Part shown: positions 1 through 11,656 of the stretch, piece by piece
Layout of the letters: the number at the start of each line of letters is the position of its first letter
Numbering within the stretch: the first letter of the stretch is position 1
Source of the DNA: Dysidea avara
Taxonomy: Eukaryota > Porifera > Demospongiae > Dictyoceratida > Dysideidae
NCBI RefSeq assembly: GCF_963678975.1
Contig: NC_089278.1
Span: 9,637,479-9,701,478, forward strand
Reading direction: 5' to 3'
DNA: 64,000 nucleotides
Program-made: the position numbers and the translations under genes
The notes under the pieces: model-generated
What the model was told of the DNA's origin: nothing
The model's database searches: none
Seen by the model: the letters and a program-made list of their open reading frames with translations, nothing else

Positions 1-600
1 ACTAGCAGACTTCTTGTCTGCCTCAGCTGGGTCATCTCCACTGGAGATAATATCATCCTCTGATGGATGCAGTGTTGGATTTTCATCATCTGAGCTGCTG
101 CCCTTCACTACATCTTGGTGAGAATGGCTGTTGTAGGGATTAAAACAAGCAGTGATTTTATTCTTGAACATACCAGACTTGTACTTGTACAGTACTCATG
201 GTTTACCTGTATGGACAGTTTCCTGAACTGACACAAGAACGATGTCTTTGTTGTACACCTAATCCACATCTTTTATTGCAAAAACTCCATGAACTCCAAC
301 TAGACCATGATACTACACATTTTCCTAATAATTAAGAGAAAAGCATTCAGTTATGTGGAATGCATTCTAAAGAAGCCACCGGATACATTAGATTTGTGAA
401 TGAGAATACCTCAGATTTGTGAATGAGAATACCTCATGCAGTTACCTATTAGTTATTAAGCTAGCTACAATAAATGGCTATGTATTCATGCTCAGCTATG
501 CTACACTAACATACACTAATAAAATACCTGTGCTGTAAGTACTAGTGGCCAGGCCACATATGGCAAATGCTGTCAGCAGCAGCAGGTGCCAACTCCTCAT
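1..600 (-). CDS. Secreted TSP1-repeat protein, 5' part (partial gene)
   Basis: Three exons read on the minus strand: 600-528, 324-207 and 127-1, running off the left edge; phases agree (1, then 2). Exon 1 starts with an ATG and encodes a signal peptide (MRSWHLLLLTAFAICGLA). Exon 2 encodes a thrombospondin type-1 core: the W-x-x-W-x-x-W tryptophan ladder (WSSWSSWSFC), C-x3-CG-x-G, then an R-x-R-x-C-like stretch and a further Cys pair. Exon 3 is acidic and Ser/Asp-rich (SSSDDE, SEDDIISSGDD), like a flexible extracellular linker. TSP1 repeats mediate extracellular adhesion and matrix binding; which family member this is cannot be told from one repeat. A TATA-like box lies about 95 bp upstream. 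The intron at 325-527 carries a 23-bp tandem duplication. Divergent to the NUBP1-type gene. Confidence 0.7.
391..436. repeat. 23-bp tandem duplication in an intron
   Basis: Two exact adjacent copies of a 23-base unit (begins gatttgtgaatgag) inside intron 1 of the TSP1-repeat gene. Probably a recent slippage duplication. Confidence 0.85.
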
Positions 601-695
601 CTTTAGAATATACTATATATATCACTGCAACTTGTATAGGTTAGCAGCAATATGACAGATCCTGGAATAATGCAACTGACTGCAACTTTGCTGGG

Positions 696-703
696 TATTT
701 ATA
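696..703 (-). promoter_or_regulatory. TATA-like box of the TSP1-repeat gene
   Basis: Reads TATAAATA on the minus strand, 96 bp before the ATG at 600. A start of transcription near 670 would give a short 5' leader. Inferred from sequence only. Confidence 0.4.
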
Positions 704-1062
704 GCCATAGTAGATGTCATGGGTGGGACAGTCATTATGGGGTGTATTCCTATCAACGATGTCATTCATTTGCACTGCTTACATAGTTAGGTAAAACAAC
801 TTGTATCAATTTGTCTATGTGGTGATGCATGATGAGTTCTTCTGTAGTTCAATATTGCGGTTAGGTAATGTTAAAGCAGTACCAATGTAGTTTAAGGTAT
901 TCATGGCTTAATATAATAACAATTATAGTGTGGAAGTCTAGACATAAGTTTTCTCAGTTTGCCCATGGAATCAATGAGTTGCTATAGGTGTATCTGTTAC
1001 TGCACTTAACAGGTTATGTGCTAATATGTGTTAATGGCATATCATTTAACACTTTTGTTTAG

Positions 1063-2487
1063 GGGTTGGCAAGTCAAGTATTGCCACATGTCTAGCTACT
1101 GCCCTAGCTAATTGTGGAAAGAAGGTACAACTTGTTATTATGATTAATTCTTTAATTATGCCATAATAGGTTGGCATTGCTGACTTGGATATCTGTGGAC
1201 CATCTGTACCTAAAATGATGGGAGTTGAAGGACAGAAAGTTGTCAATTCTGATTATGGTTGGGTACCATTAAGGTTGGTTGTTAACAACTTAAACAATAT
1301 GAGCCCATATTATAGTTGTATGTAAGGTATATATTATGTTGATGTTGTATCTGTTAGTACTTAATTAGGAGGAGTACATATATATAAACTATGGCTACAT
1401 AGCCTACATGCATATTAAATTTAGTGTTTTAAGTGTTTTGAATACACTGTGTGTTGTGGTACACACACATTATTTGTATACACAATTTCACTGATTAGCA
1501 AACTACTATAGTCACATTAACCAACTATAAGTGAGTTTGTATGTGTACTTGTGTAGGTCACCTAACCATGACATTAAGGTAATGTCTGTAGGCACCCTAC
1601 TGGAAGACATTGATTCTGCGTAAGTGACTTTATCATTAATCCCCTGGTAGCCCCATTGTTTTGGGCAGACTATTAGCTTCGTATCCTCTGTTGTTTTCAG
1701 AGTTGTCTGGAGAGGACCTAGAAAAACAGGTACACACAGATGCTGCTGTCTTCTTTCTCAATAGCTAGTGTCTTACCACAGCTCTCATTAAACGGTTCAT
1801 TAAAGATACTTTTTGGGGACGATTGGATTACTTAATTTTTGATATCCTTTTGTAACAAGATTAGCTGAACAGCATATTCACCTTCACAGATGAATTTTCA
1901 TTCCTTGACTGTAGTTCCTAAAATACTCCACCAGGAACATCTGATGAACACTTGTCAATCATAAAAATATTGACTAATGCACGACCAGATGGAGCAGTGA
2001 TTGTTACTACACCACAAGAAGTGGCAGTGGCAACGGTCAGAAAAGAAATAAACTTTTGCAAGAAAATGAATTTAAAAGTCATTGGACTGATAGAAAATAT
2101 GAGCAGCTACTGTTGTCCTTGTTGTAAGGTATTTACTATGTATGTTACATTTAAAATTTTAATTTACTCTTTGTACATACATCTAGGAATCATGGCCTGT
2201 GTTTCCCACTGGACGGGTTGACAGTTTGGTATCAGATTTACAGATACCTGTTCTTGGAAAAATTCCTTTGTATTCTGTAAGCAATGAGCTTGTTGATTTT
2301 GTAATAATTATCATGTTTACAATATGTGCTATATGTAAGGTTTGTTGATGTGTAAATGTTTGTCTCCGCTACCTCTTAGGGTATAACGCAATCTGCAGAA
2401 AGAGGAAGCAACGTCCTGTTAGATGAACCCAGCTGCACCTCAACAGAACTGTTTTTTGACATTGCTAAGAGGATAACTGACATGTGA
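1063..2487 (+). CDS. NUBP1: NUBP1/Nbp35-type cytosolic Fe-S cluster assembly P-loop ATPase (5' end not found)
   Basis: Exons 1063-1124, 1170-1273, 1557-1619, 1701-1729, 1782-1841, 1923-2128, 2187-2276 and 2380-2487 give about 240 residues. The family builds Fe-S clusters on a dimeric scaffold for cytosolic and nuclear proteins. Visible motifs: the second half of the deviant Walker A (GVGKS), [33 protein letters not shown] (switch/Walker B region), TTPQEV and the cluster-ligand C-x-x-C after [16 protein letters not shown] and RKEINFCKK are closer to NUBP1 than to NUBP2. The expected N-terminal part (first half of Walker A; in NUBP1 also a four-Cys cluster) is not recognisable between 600 and 1062, so this may be a 5'-truncated copy or have a diverged first exon. 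The intron 1842-1922 has U12-type signals. It is divergently placed from the TSP1 gene. Confidence 0.82.
1842..1922 (+). other. U12-type (minor spliceosome) intron with AT-AA ends
   Basis: The 5' splice site reads ATATCCTTTT, an exact match to the minor AT-type consensus. A perfect branch-site match, TTCCTTGAC, lies at 1901-1909, 14 bases before the only junction that preserves the conserved [10 protein letters not shown] motif (exon resumes at 1923). No GT or AG is available at the required phase. Confidence 0.75.
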
Positions 2488-4993
2488 ATGTCCTCATATG
2501 TACATTTTCTGTACACATTGAAATGCCTAGATAGTAAACAATTAAATGCTTGCCCAGTCCACATATACACACTGGACCCTAAACAGAAGATGCATGAGTT
2601 GTACAACACACATACACTCCACATTAGTAAGGTTTAACATAGTAGGTAAGTTCCACGTGGTAACTCAATGAAATTGATCCATATTCAATTTCTTGATGAC
2701 TTGTAACCATCAAATTTTATGCACCTGTGCCAACTGGTTACATTACAATGGTATCTATATATATGAACTTTGTAATAAGCGTGCAGTTTTCTTTTATCTG
2801 CTTGTCTTGTACTCAAGCCCTAACCCACTGCATAATATAGACCGTAATGTTTTTGTGTTCTTGCCATTTCTTGAGGATATCAATCTAGTAACCATTTCAA
2901 ATCTGCAGCCTCTGCTTGCTAGCACAAAACCATTAGATCATGCAGCACTCTTTACTCAGGCATTTCTGGTCCAGACAATTTGGTATGGGTAGATGTGCAA
3001 AAAAGAGGGGAAAACTGAAAAATACGAATTCCTGCCATATGATTCCAGTTTGTTAGACATGTGTCTGTGTGTGATTGGTCCATGCCATAATCTGATCTAC
3101 CGCACTCTGTGCATGCTGAATGTGTAAGATTACCAGCTGTTGTTTGCATAATTTGTTGGTGCAAGACTTGATTTGCTAAGTGATTGAAATCAGAAACCAT
3201 CTATTGTTGTTCAATGCTAGGCCAAACTGTTGCACAATTGAAAATCATTACAATATCAGTGACATTTATTCACTAATGATAACTGCATAATTTCCTATGC
3301 TAGTTTTGCAAGAATTGCAACCCAAATTTCCGGTGAGAAAGGATCCAGTGACATTCACCAAGAGTTGATCTTACAATGTCTGAAGCAATGCCTGTGTGTG
3401 AAAATCTCAGTGTACAGTATACTTTTTGATCTCAGAAGTCATCATGGATTCTTGACTACTATGTAATAGAATCTTAACAACGATTCACCACAAATGGAAA
3501 GACCTGTACATATAGTTAGCTTACAGTTTGTATGCAAGGCCATGGCCATTTAAACAAGGAGATAGTGCTATACAGGACCACTCCTGTCCTCATATTGTCA
3601 TTGTTGGCTTTTATAGTGGATAACCTTGCATTGGTCTTATTGTGCATGACTTATCTATAGATATTAATATTGAAAAGTTTATTTCATGTAGATAATAAAT
3701 GAAACCAATATTTATATAGCACTTAGACAATACTATTGTGGTAACTATACTATCTCATGATGCCAAATGAATTCAATTCACTAAATAGTGCATGTCTATA
3801 CAACTAATATGACTCAGCTGGCATCATCATCTTCCAGTATTATAGTGGGAAAGAATGTGTTAGTGTACTGACTAGTCGCAAATAGTTAATGTAAATGTGG
3901 TAAGTTAATCAGTGTTTTAAATTACATGCCTAGCTATACTGATAGTTAAAAATTAAGTAGCAGCCACTGTTATGGCTTCTTCTTTCAATTCTCCAGCAAG
4001 TAGACGAAATCCAATTATGGCTACAATAAACAGTGATGTATCCCTAATCAATCCCCTACAAAAAAAAAAAGGTGACGAAGGATTTAAACACAAGTGGACT
4101 ACCAATTACAACAATTCAGTGTTTATTCTGGGATTTTTCCTTGGGGGGGGGGGGGGCATCAGGAATTTGGGAGGGAGGGGGGTGATCGTGTGAAAATCCA
4201 TATGATATAGGTACCTACACTTGTCCAAGTTCAGAACCATAAAGATAGTCATCAAGGCTATGTCAGTAGTGTTGATTTTTGTGATTGGGTAAAATCAAAT
4301 GGTAGATCTAGAGCTTGATGCATGAGTATTATAGTGATGACAATGATCTAATATCTATACAGGAGAACCATGTGGACACAATTCTATTAGTAGTGCCCTG
4401 AGTATGTTGAATCTGTTGGATAAACAATTTGTGTGAGACATTGTATTAGCCATAATTGTATGATACCACAAGGCAATAGCAAACTAAAATGGATGCCTTC
4501 CAAGCAAAACTTAAAACTGAATATTATTTTTCATGCTTAAAGGGCCATTCTCAACTCAAAACAGCTACAAAATGTTTACAACTGTAAAGTAACAACTGAA
4601 AATATGATCCGTCTACTTTGAGATGTGCTGAATTACACAATTTTGATAGGTCATGATTCTAGTGTTCTCTGTAATAGCTCTGCTGGTTGTGCATGCTATT
4701 TTGAAAGCAAAATCGGCTTAAAAATGCATCTGTTGTTAAACTTGAGGAGACAATTTTAATAGTTGAATGTGTTATTTTAAAAAAACAAGAGTCATCGATA
4801 GTCAAATATGTACACTACAGGAAATAAATATTGAAACACTTAGACCATCTGAGGCTGAACCTGAGACCATTTTAAGGGTAGCTACGTATGCAATTTTTAC
4901 CTGAGAAAAATTTATATTAAACACTCTGAGATTGAATGTAAGGGAATTTTTGTTAGTTTTGTGTGCTATTTAACCTAACCATATAGTTAATTG
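2488..4993. other. Intergenic, no gene recognised
   Basis: Only short unconnected open frames without domain similarity or good splice context. Holds a poly-G run at about 4143-4156 and A-rich tracts. Otherwise plain A+T-rich sequence. Confidence 0.6.
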
Positions 4994-5227
4994 TCACTCA
5001 TAATTTTTTATGAGGGAGTCCCTCCTAACAGCCTTAGAATAAACACTCCTTACACCATAGATTCGTATATTATCTATGCTTGCACCACTTTCTAACCTGG
5101 CAAAGTCATTTCTGTACAACGACTTCGCCATTCCCGTTAGTTGGCTGATTCTTGACTGGGGATCATTCTTTTTCTCGCTGGTTTGCTTGCTTGCTGAACC
5201 GAAAGTCCCACCACGAGCAACTTCCAT
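4994..5227 (-). CDS. Possible small hypothetical protein (77 aa)
   Basis: Open frame starting MEVARGGTFGSASK, rich in Ser/Arg/Lys, with no family I recognise. Its start region is locally richer in CpG than the surroundings and faces a second ATG (5305, plus strand) across a perfect CRE, as expected of a divergent promoter. It could equally be the first exon of a longer gene or a chance frame. Confidence 0.3.
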   Translation of the reverse strand: MEVARGGTFGSASKQTSEKKNDPQSRISQLTGMAKSLYRNDFARLESGASIDNIRIYGVRSVYSKAVRRDSLIKNYE

Positions 5228-5260
5228 GATGCGTATTAGTTAGAATATTAGAATATATCA

Positions 5261-5268
5261 TGACGTCA
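5261..5268. promoter_or_regulatory. Palindromic CRE (TGACGTCA)
   Basis: A perfect cAMP-response element, the CREB/ATF binding palindrome, located 34 bp upstream of one candidate start (5227, minus) and 37 bp upstream of another (5305, plus). Confidence 0.45.
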
Positions 5269-5304
5269 CAACAAGTCCGGTTAAGAACGAGCGCGGAAAA
5301 TCAG

Positions 5305-5344
5305 ATGGCGAAAAACCCAGCTGCGAGCTCAAACCAGCCGAACG
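5305..5344 (+). CDS. Possible first coding exon (orphan)
   Basis: ATG followed by 13 codons (MAKNPAASSNQPN) ending at a consensus donor, GTAATG. CpG content is locally raised. I found no convincing downstream exon before the repeats begin at 6 kb, so this is weak. Confidence 0.2.
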
Positions 5345-6059
5345 GTAATGAAATGTTATTGTTTGTGTTATGTGCCCACTAGATTTTTTTCTGTAATCAA
5401 GGGAGGACTAGTTTAATTGTTTCTTTGTTACTTTGTTTATACTTTTGTACGGCGGGAGGAAAGTCAGTAAAAATGAAAAAATGTTCTCGGGAAATTTATT
5501 TGATCACAAAAATCGACACAATTCCGTTCCTCCTTGTTAGAGTGATGAAACCAAACATGTGTACGCATAAAAGTACAGACAAAAAATCAACATAACCACG
5601 TGCACACCATAGATACTATACTTAAAATTGACTATTAGTAAGAGCTCGAGCTTATAGTATATGTACTGAGGAGAGTGTCCTACTCTCATATACCCCTGTA
5701 GGGTGTATTGTAAAGTAATGACACAACAACGAGGTGTTATGGTTTGTGGCATATGAGCATCCATGAAGTGTAAGAACTGTCACACTTGTGACATTCGGAA
5801 CAGCCATATTCATGAATGGCCTAGCAAGAAATGCCTACGTCCATGAAGGCATGTTTGTAGTTTGGTGAAAAACACTGAGAGCTCAAGTTTGGTTGCTAGT
5901 GACAGGCTTGTGTACAATTGATATCATAGATACACAGACAAATACCTGGGATTGCAATCATCTGGTTTTTCATGCCGGATCATTGTTACCAGAAGCAGCA
6001 ATATCTTCAATATTTATCACAAAGAAGACTAGTTTTACTCTTGTGACCATGCATTATAA

Positions 6060-6745
6060 GTTAGGTTTCTCCAATAATCATACAGTACTGTATAGTAGGG
6101 ACCACAAAGGAGTGGGTGTGGCCCATGAAAAAGCATCACCCTAAAGCTAGCCTCACTTTTCCGTGATGACAATGAAGCAGTATTGGTTAGGTAAAACTAA
6201 GTCCAAACAAGCCTTCAGATCGACCTGAAACGCTTTCAACAAGTTGCTATATATGAAGTTTTTTTTTTAAATTAAAATTTTCTACTGACTGACTGAGTAA
6301 TTGACTGATCCCTTCAGACAAGTGTAACTCTATAATGGCTCAGGCTACGGGATTGATTTTTTCACTGTTTGATGTCGCTTTGGCCCGAGATCTAGAGGTG
6401 CCTTTTGGCCTACCACAGTACGTATAATGCATTCTTCATAGACTTACCAGTGTCCTCCTTTGTGTCTCATTCATCTTTGCTGACAGCAAAAAGTGTTGAT
6501 TTGGTGGTAGCATGAGATGGCTTCCCTTCATAACGGAAATCGTCCGTATTTTTCATAGTGGCTACTTTGATTGCAGAGGTGCTTTTCGAACAGTTCTTGA
6601 TTTGTAATGCTGTGTAACGGGTTGAACATAGCTGACAATGAAGCGTAATGGATACTTCACTTTTTAGACAATAATTGATAGCTGGGGTGCGCAGCACCAT
6701 TTCTTTCTTTTGATGCTGTATGCATGGGTTCACCAGTCATAATAA
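6060..6745. repeat. Dispersed ~0.65-kb repeat, copy 1
   Basis: Shares an extended colinear match with 7600-8230: landmarks such as 'actgactgactgagtaattgac', 'ggctacggg.ttgatt.cttcactgtt', 'gtcctcctttgt.tc' and 'tttctttcttttgatgc' occur in the same order in both. No coding capacity is seen. Probably a non-autonomous transposon family. Confidence 0.75.
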
Positions 6746-6791
6746 TTTTATTTTACAAAAAAAGTTAACAAACAAGTACACAAAACAGTTT

Positions 6792-7045
6792 GGAATTTTC
6801 AACTAGAGTAGGGACCATAACACATCGATAAAAAGTACTGAAACAAGCTGGAGTAGTGCATGATATTAAATCACAGTAAAATAATCAGAAGTGTTATATC
6901 CCTACTGTGCTCAAGATAATAATGGAAATGCACAGTAGGGATATAACTCTTCTTATTGTTTTACTGTGATTTAATATCATGCACTACTCCAGCTTGTTTC
7001 AGTACTTTTATCGTGTTATGGTCCCTACTCTAGTTGAAAATTCCA
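6792..7045. mobile_element. Foldback MITE-like inverted repeat
   Basis: Arms of about 115 bp (6792-6913 and 6931-7045) are near-perfect reverse complements around a spacer of under 20 bp. The outer ends read ggaattttcaactagag and its complement. No open frame. Confidence 0.8.
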
Positions 7046-7363
7046 ATTTTTTTTGTGCACTTGTGGTGCCTACACTTTGGCCTGTCGCACTGAGAGACAC
7101 ACCCACACACCAGGCCCAGCTGCTAATTTAACCATACCCATGCCAGGAAGCTCTCACATATAGAAATGTATTGTGAGTGGCATAATTATTTTACTATCCT
7201 GCCTAAAGTGATCCAGCAAATGTGTTTCTCAGGTACTAGTCTGTATATCTATGTCGATATTATGTTCAATTAATGGCATCATAATTGTACAAAGAGAAAC
7301 AGGTGAGCTCAGAAGTCTTGCCTCATAAATGTGAGAGTAGGACACTCTTCTCAGTATCATACA

Positions 7364-7613
7364 GTATGGTAGTACCAAGAGTTAATAATAGTGGTGGGAA
7401 GAGTATCCAACACTGAATATGGTCTGTGTAAAATGAGCGCGTAGAGTGTAATTGCATTCATTTCACAGAAGCCATACAGAAACCTACCCAGTTCCTTTCT
7501 CTCACAATTCATTCCATAGAAACCCTTTGGATACAACTGCACTCTACGCGCTCATTTTTGACAGACCATACAGGCTCTCCCTACCACTATTATTAACTCT
7601 TGGTAGTACTGTA
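7364..7613. mobile_element. Foldback MITE-like inverted repeat
   Basis: Arms at about 7364-7455 and 7537-7613 are reverse complements (tacagtatggtagtacca outer end; gagcgcgtagagtg inner end) around an 80-bp unrelated middle. It abuts the left edge of dispersed repeat copy 2. Confidence 0.75.
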
Positions 7614-8235
7614 TATTAGGGATCATGGAGGTTTGGGCTTTCTGGCTCAAAAATATCACCCAGAAACCAACCTCATTTTTCCTTCATGACAGCTTGGCAG
7701 TGTTGTTTAGGCATGACTAAGCCCAAAAATGTCTTCAGACTGGGTTCAAACCCTTCCAACAAGTTTCTATGAAAATTTTAATTTTAGCTGAATTTTCTAC
7801 TAACTGACTGCCTGACTGACTGATGCCTCCAGCCAAGCATAACTCAACAATGATAAGGCTACGGGCTTGATTTCTTCACTGTTCAACGTCACTTCATCCT
7901 GAGATGTGCCTTTTTGCCAACCACAGTATGTACAATACATACATCATGGTCCTCCTTTGTATCCCATGACAATGCAAGGTGTCGATTTGCGATAGCTTCC
8001 CTGTGGCTGTGCTGACTAGCTATCACACAAAATGCCCGTATTTTCTGTAGTGACTGGATTGATTGCAGAGATACTTCTCGTACTGTTCTTCATTTGTAAT
8101 GGGTGGGACATAGCTGAAAATGAAGCATAATGGCCACTTCACTTCTTCAGTAATTGATTGTAAGGGCACACGTTCAGACGCAAAATGGCATGTCTACATG
8201 GCACCGTTCTTTCTTTTGATGCAGTAGTTGTAATT
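7600..8235. repeat. Dispersed ~0.65-kb repeat, copy 2
   Basis: Same family and orientation as 6060-6745, separated from it by two foldback elements. A short inverted fragment of its left end lies near 10905-10965. Confidence 0.75.
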
Positions 8236-8936
8236 ATGTTAATAAAAAGTACCATATTTCCTTGTATAAAAGCCCAGGCTTTTATTTTCTTCACAGCATT
8301 TTTGACCTGGCCTGTCAATGAATAAGGTCTTTAGTTGAGACTGGGCGTTTATTTTGGATTGGTCCGACTGATGTCTGGCATTTAATCGATTTGTGGTGGT
8401 GGTAGAATAGGATTGCTGTAATGGTAAGCATAAAAAACAGTTATACAGTGTGTTGACTATGTAGTCAAGGCTTAAAATGATTGGAAAAATAGTTGTATCA
8501 TACATATCTGCATGCACGCAGACTCGCCCGGACTACTCACGTGATTACTCATAGTACCTTCATCCCTCAGAAGGCTCTGTGAAGAAGCAACAGCAACAAG
8601 GGAAACAAATAAAGCCATTAGCAGTTGTAATTTAAGATCAAAAGTATGTAAACTATGTTGCATAGTTTATGTATCTATGGTGATCTTCTCGTGCGATGAT
8701 CAAACCATGCTGCCACATGGAAACGGGTCCATATCCCTTGTCACTGAAACTGGGGATGATATTTCAACAATTTTAAATTCAGTTTTCGGTCTGGTGTACT
8801 TAACAGCGCTTATTGCACTAGTGTGTAACAAAAGTTAGAATCCATCTATGGATACAGAGGTAGATCCAGAAGCTTTAAAGGGAGGGGCACACCCAGCCAT
8901 AGATGCAGGTGGTTAGAGTGAAAGGTTCTCTAGCTG

Positions 8937-9156
8937 CAGTGGTCCCTCGATTATCCGGCCATTGATTAACTGAACTTTTGGTTACCCGAACTGTAGCGAT
9001 GACTGCTCTATTAGAGTATTTTATATAAGGTGTGCGTTCTATTAGAGTAATTGAGCAAGGCTCTGTATATAAATGAATGGGTTTTGATTATCCAAACTTT
9101 TCGATTATCTGAACATACTCAGGACCCAACGAGCTCGGATAATGGAGGGACCACTG
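8937..9156. mobile_element. pogo/Tigger-like MITE
   Basis: About 220 bp bounded by inverted ends beginning CAGTGGTCCCTC, with 'ttatccg' just inside on both sides. That resembles the pogo/Tigger branch of Tc1-mariner. TA follows the right end; the left flank is not TA. No transposase, so it is non-autonomous. Confidence 0.6.
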
Positions 9157-9236
9157 TATAGTGTTACTGTACACTCATTATGCTGCTATAGTGCACCAAG
9201 GCATAAACTACCAAAAATTGACTTTATCTTAATTAA

Positions 9237-9931
9237 CCCTTTAAGGACCGCTGCCGTAATATTACGTCCAAAGTAGGTATTGCTCGAAAGACCAGCGCTG
9301 TAATATTACGTCCAAGATTATTGGCAGTAAACAAAGAGCTATAACTCCGCAACAAATGAAGCTATTAGATCGAAACAGGGGCCATTGTATTCGCCATTCA
9401 TAGGCGATTCTTTTGATATATAAGGCCAACTTATCACGCAAAACTAAGCCTGTATAAAATTCCTAACAAAGTACAAACATTTAATATTTACACAACAATA
9501 AAACTAACCTTGTAGAAATCGCTCCATAACTTTGGCTGTGTTCATCGTATTAACTTCAAATAAAGCTCAAAGTGCTCACTATTTAGAGGCGAATAATTTG
9601 ATATACAAGATCACGTGATGCGGTTTTAAAAAACTAAAATGGCGGACTGTTTTTATTGATTGTGTCACGAAGAAATCAGTCGCGTGTAGGTGTTTGAAAC
9701 TCACCTTAGTGCTTTTAAGACATTGGTTCTACACTTTGGTAAGTTAGATAATGTTGTTTATTATTGTCAGGCGAGTCTTTTAGTATAATTTGTTATACAA
9801 TTGAGCATTTGTAGGGGCTTTGTCAATGCTATAAACTTATTATATTTTTTTAAAACACTAAATGCGCAATAATCATAAAACGTGTGGGCTTTTAGGGTAG
9901 ACTATGCACACAATTTTTGGTCCTTAAAGGG
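9237..9931. mobile_element. piggyBac-like non-autonomous element (TTAA target)
   Basis: Perfect 13-bp inverted ends, CCCTTTAAGGACC at the left and its complement at the right, both flanked directly by TTAA (9233-9236 and 9932-9935), the target duplication typical of the piggyBac superfamily. Length 695 bp with no transposase frame. Inside the left end a motif containing gtaatattacgtccaa occurs twice (about 9255 and 9299). Confidence 0.75.
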
Positions 9932-10710
9932 TTAATTAGCACATATCTCCATAATTCATGGAGTAATTAATATAAGTTTTGGTGTGGATGTATATACCAC
10001 TATTACCTAACATTTGCACCCATAGTTTCCATGGAAACATCAATCAATTAGTGGATATCCTATAAAAACCTATTTTTACATTTTTCGCTTCTACTTTTAC
10101 ATTTTACATCAAAACTTCAAAAGCTATGTGCCATATGAAATCCTTCATAAAAGGTATTGACCAAAGTTATGAAATTGTTTTTAAATTGAATAATATGTCA
10201 TTTTTAGGCAATTTTGTAAAAACGCTACTATGGTTTCAAAAACCCAATTATCATAGCCTGTTTCCCAAGAGGATGCTAAATTATTACTATCGATCAAAAT
10301 TTTCAATTTGGTTTCTGTTTGTAAAAAATCGAGCAAAATTTCTATTTAGTGCTTATTATGAGCACAGCCATACTAGTGGATTTTGAATTAAAGTTTGGCT
10401 TCTCCTGATCATTTTTTATCACTGGAGTGGAATCTAATTGTTTTACAATGTGAAAATGCTACTGTACAGAGGAAACATAAGAAATGTATGTAGGATTGTC
10501 AAAATTTCTGATAAGTCATATTTCAATTTTGGTAGTTTATGCCTTGGTACACTATATCTGAGTGGTCAAAATGGGGTATGATCATCATTGTCAACTTCAC
10601 TGTTCTATTAGAGTTATTGGCTGCTCTATTAGAATACAAAAACAAGGACAAATTAGGAATTAAAAAGTTTGATTAAGGATCATAGGTATAAAACTCAGTG
10701 AAACAAGGAA

Positions 10711-10817
10711 GGTCGCCTACACCTGCAGATATACTAGTGGACATTTAATCCTTACTTCAGTCAACACCCATGACTGAATTAGGGAATAAATGTCCACTAG
10801 TATATCTGCAAGTGTAA
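10711..10817. repeat. Short inverted repeat
   Basis: Arms of about 35 bp (tacacctgcagatatactag at the left outer end) around an A+T-rich middle. A similar layout recurs at 11657-11795. Likely a short foldback element. Confidence 0.6.
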
Positions 10818-11656
10818 AAAAAATTGAGTTAAAGTAAAACAATGAAATTCCATAGCAACTCAACAGAAGCAATTTTGGCTGCTCTGAAGACACCTTTGGG
10901 CTTGTATATTTTTAGTTTTCTTGTGAGAAAGTACAAACCTCCATGATTCCTAATATACAGCACTATCGTACTGTATGATAATGTTATCTCAAGTTGCTAA
11001 TGATTTTCTATATGGTTAATCAGCCAGAAAGAGAAGTAGGGGATGCCCCCACGTCCCTTTTAAATCTACCTCAATGAAGTTACTTGATACAGCTTCTTTG
11101 TACATATGCTTTGTATAGCCCCATACATGCATAGTACCAGAAAAGCTGTAACTTGAAAATGCCTGCAAATGTGCCATTACAGAAAGACATCATGAGGAAA
11201 TTGTTGCTCTCAGTTGAACTCTCAGCTATTTTCTTCACTGCAAGACATGAGGCAAGACCTTTCGCCAGTACTGCAGATCACGCATGCTACACACAAGGTT
11301 TCAAATACAATCCTTTGTGGAGACGAGTGTTCTACTGTAAGACTGCCTAGAACACTGCAGACAACAAAGTAGCAATATGCTTGTAAACTACAGTAGCCAT
11401 TGGACCCATTCCTCCAGTGCATGACCCATCCCTCCAGTGCATGACCCATCCCTTCTGTGTCATCTCATTCTCTGTACTCCGTTCTGCCTACCATCTTGGC
11501 TATCCGGGGCAGCAGGACTGCCAGCTCCACTATACCGCTGGCTGAACTGCACCTTCAGTGGCAAAACTCCATTACAGGCAAGCAACACAGATTAATTCTG
11601 TTTACATCTCTGTTGTCAAGTCAATCCCAAGTTCATATACAAGTAGAATGAAACAG

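Noticed and set aside
391-436. Short direct repeats as a possible CRISPR-like array.
   Set aside because: Only two adjacent copies without spacers in an animal intron.
9255-9313. TAATATTAC, the nonanucleotide of geminivirus/circovirus Rep origins, occurs twice.
   Set aside because: It sits inside a clear TTAA-flanked transposon with no stem-loop around it and no Rep-like frame nearby; a short A+T palindrome is expected by chance.
10126-10386. 86-codon open frame with Phe/Lys-rich composition.
   Set aside because: No splice context or family similarity, low-complexity A+T-rich composition; likely chance.
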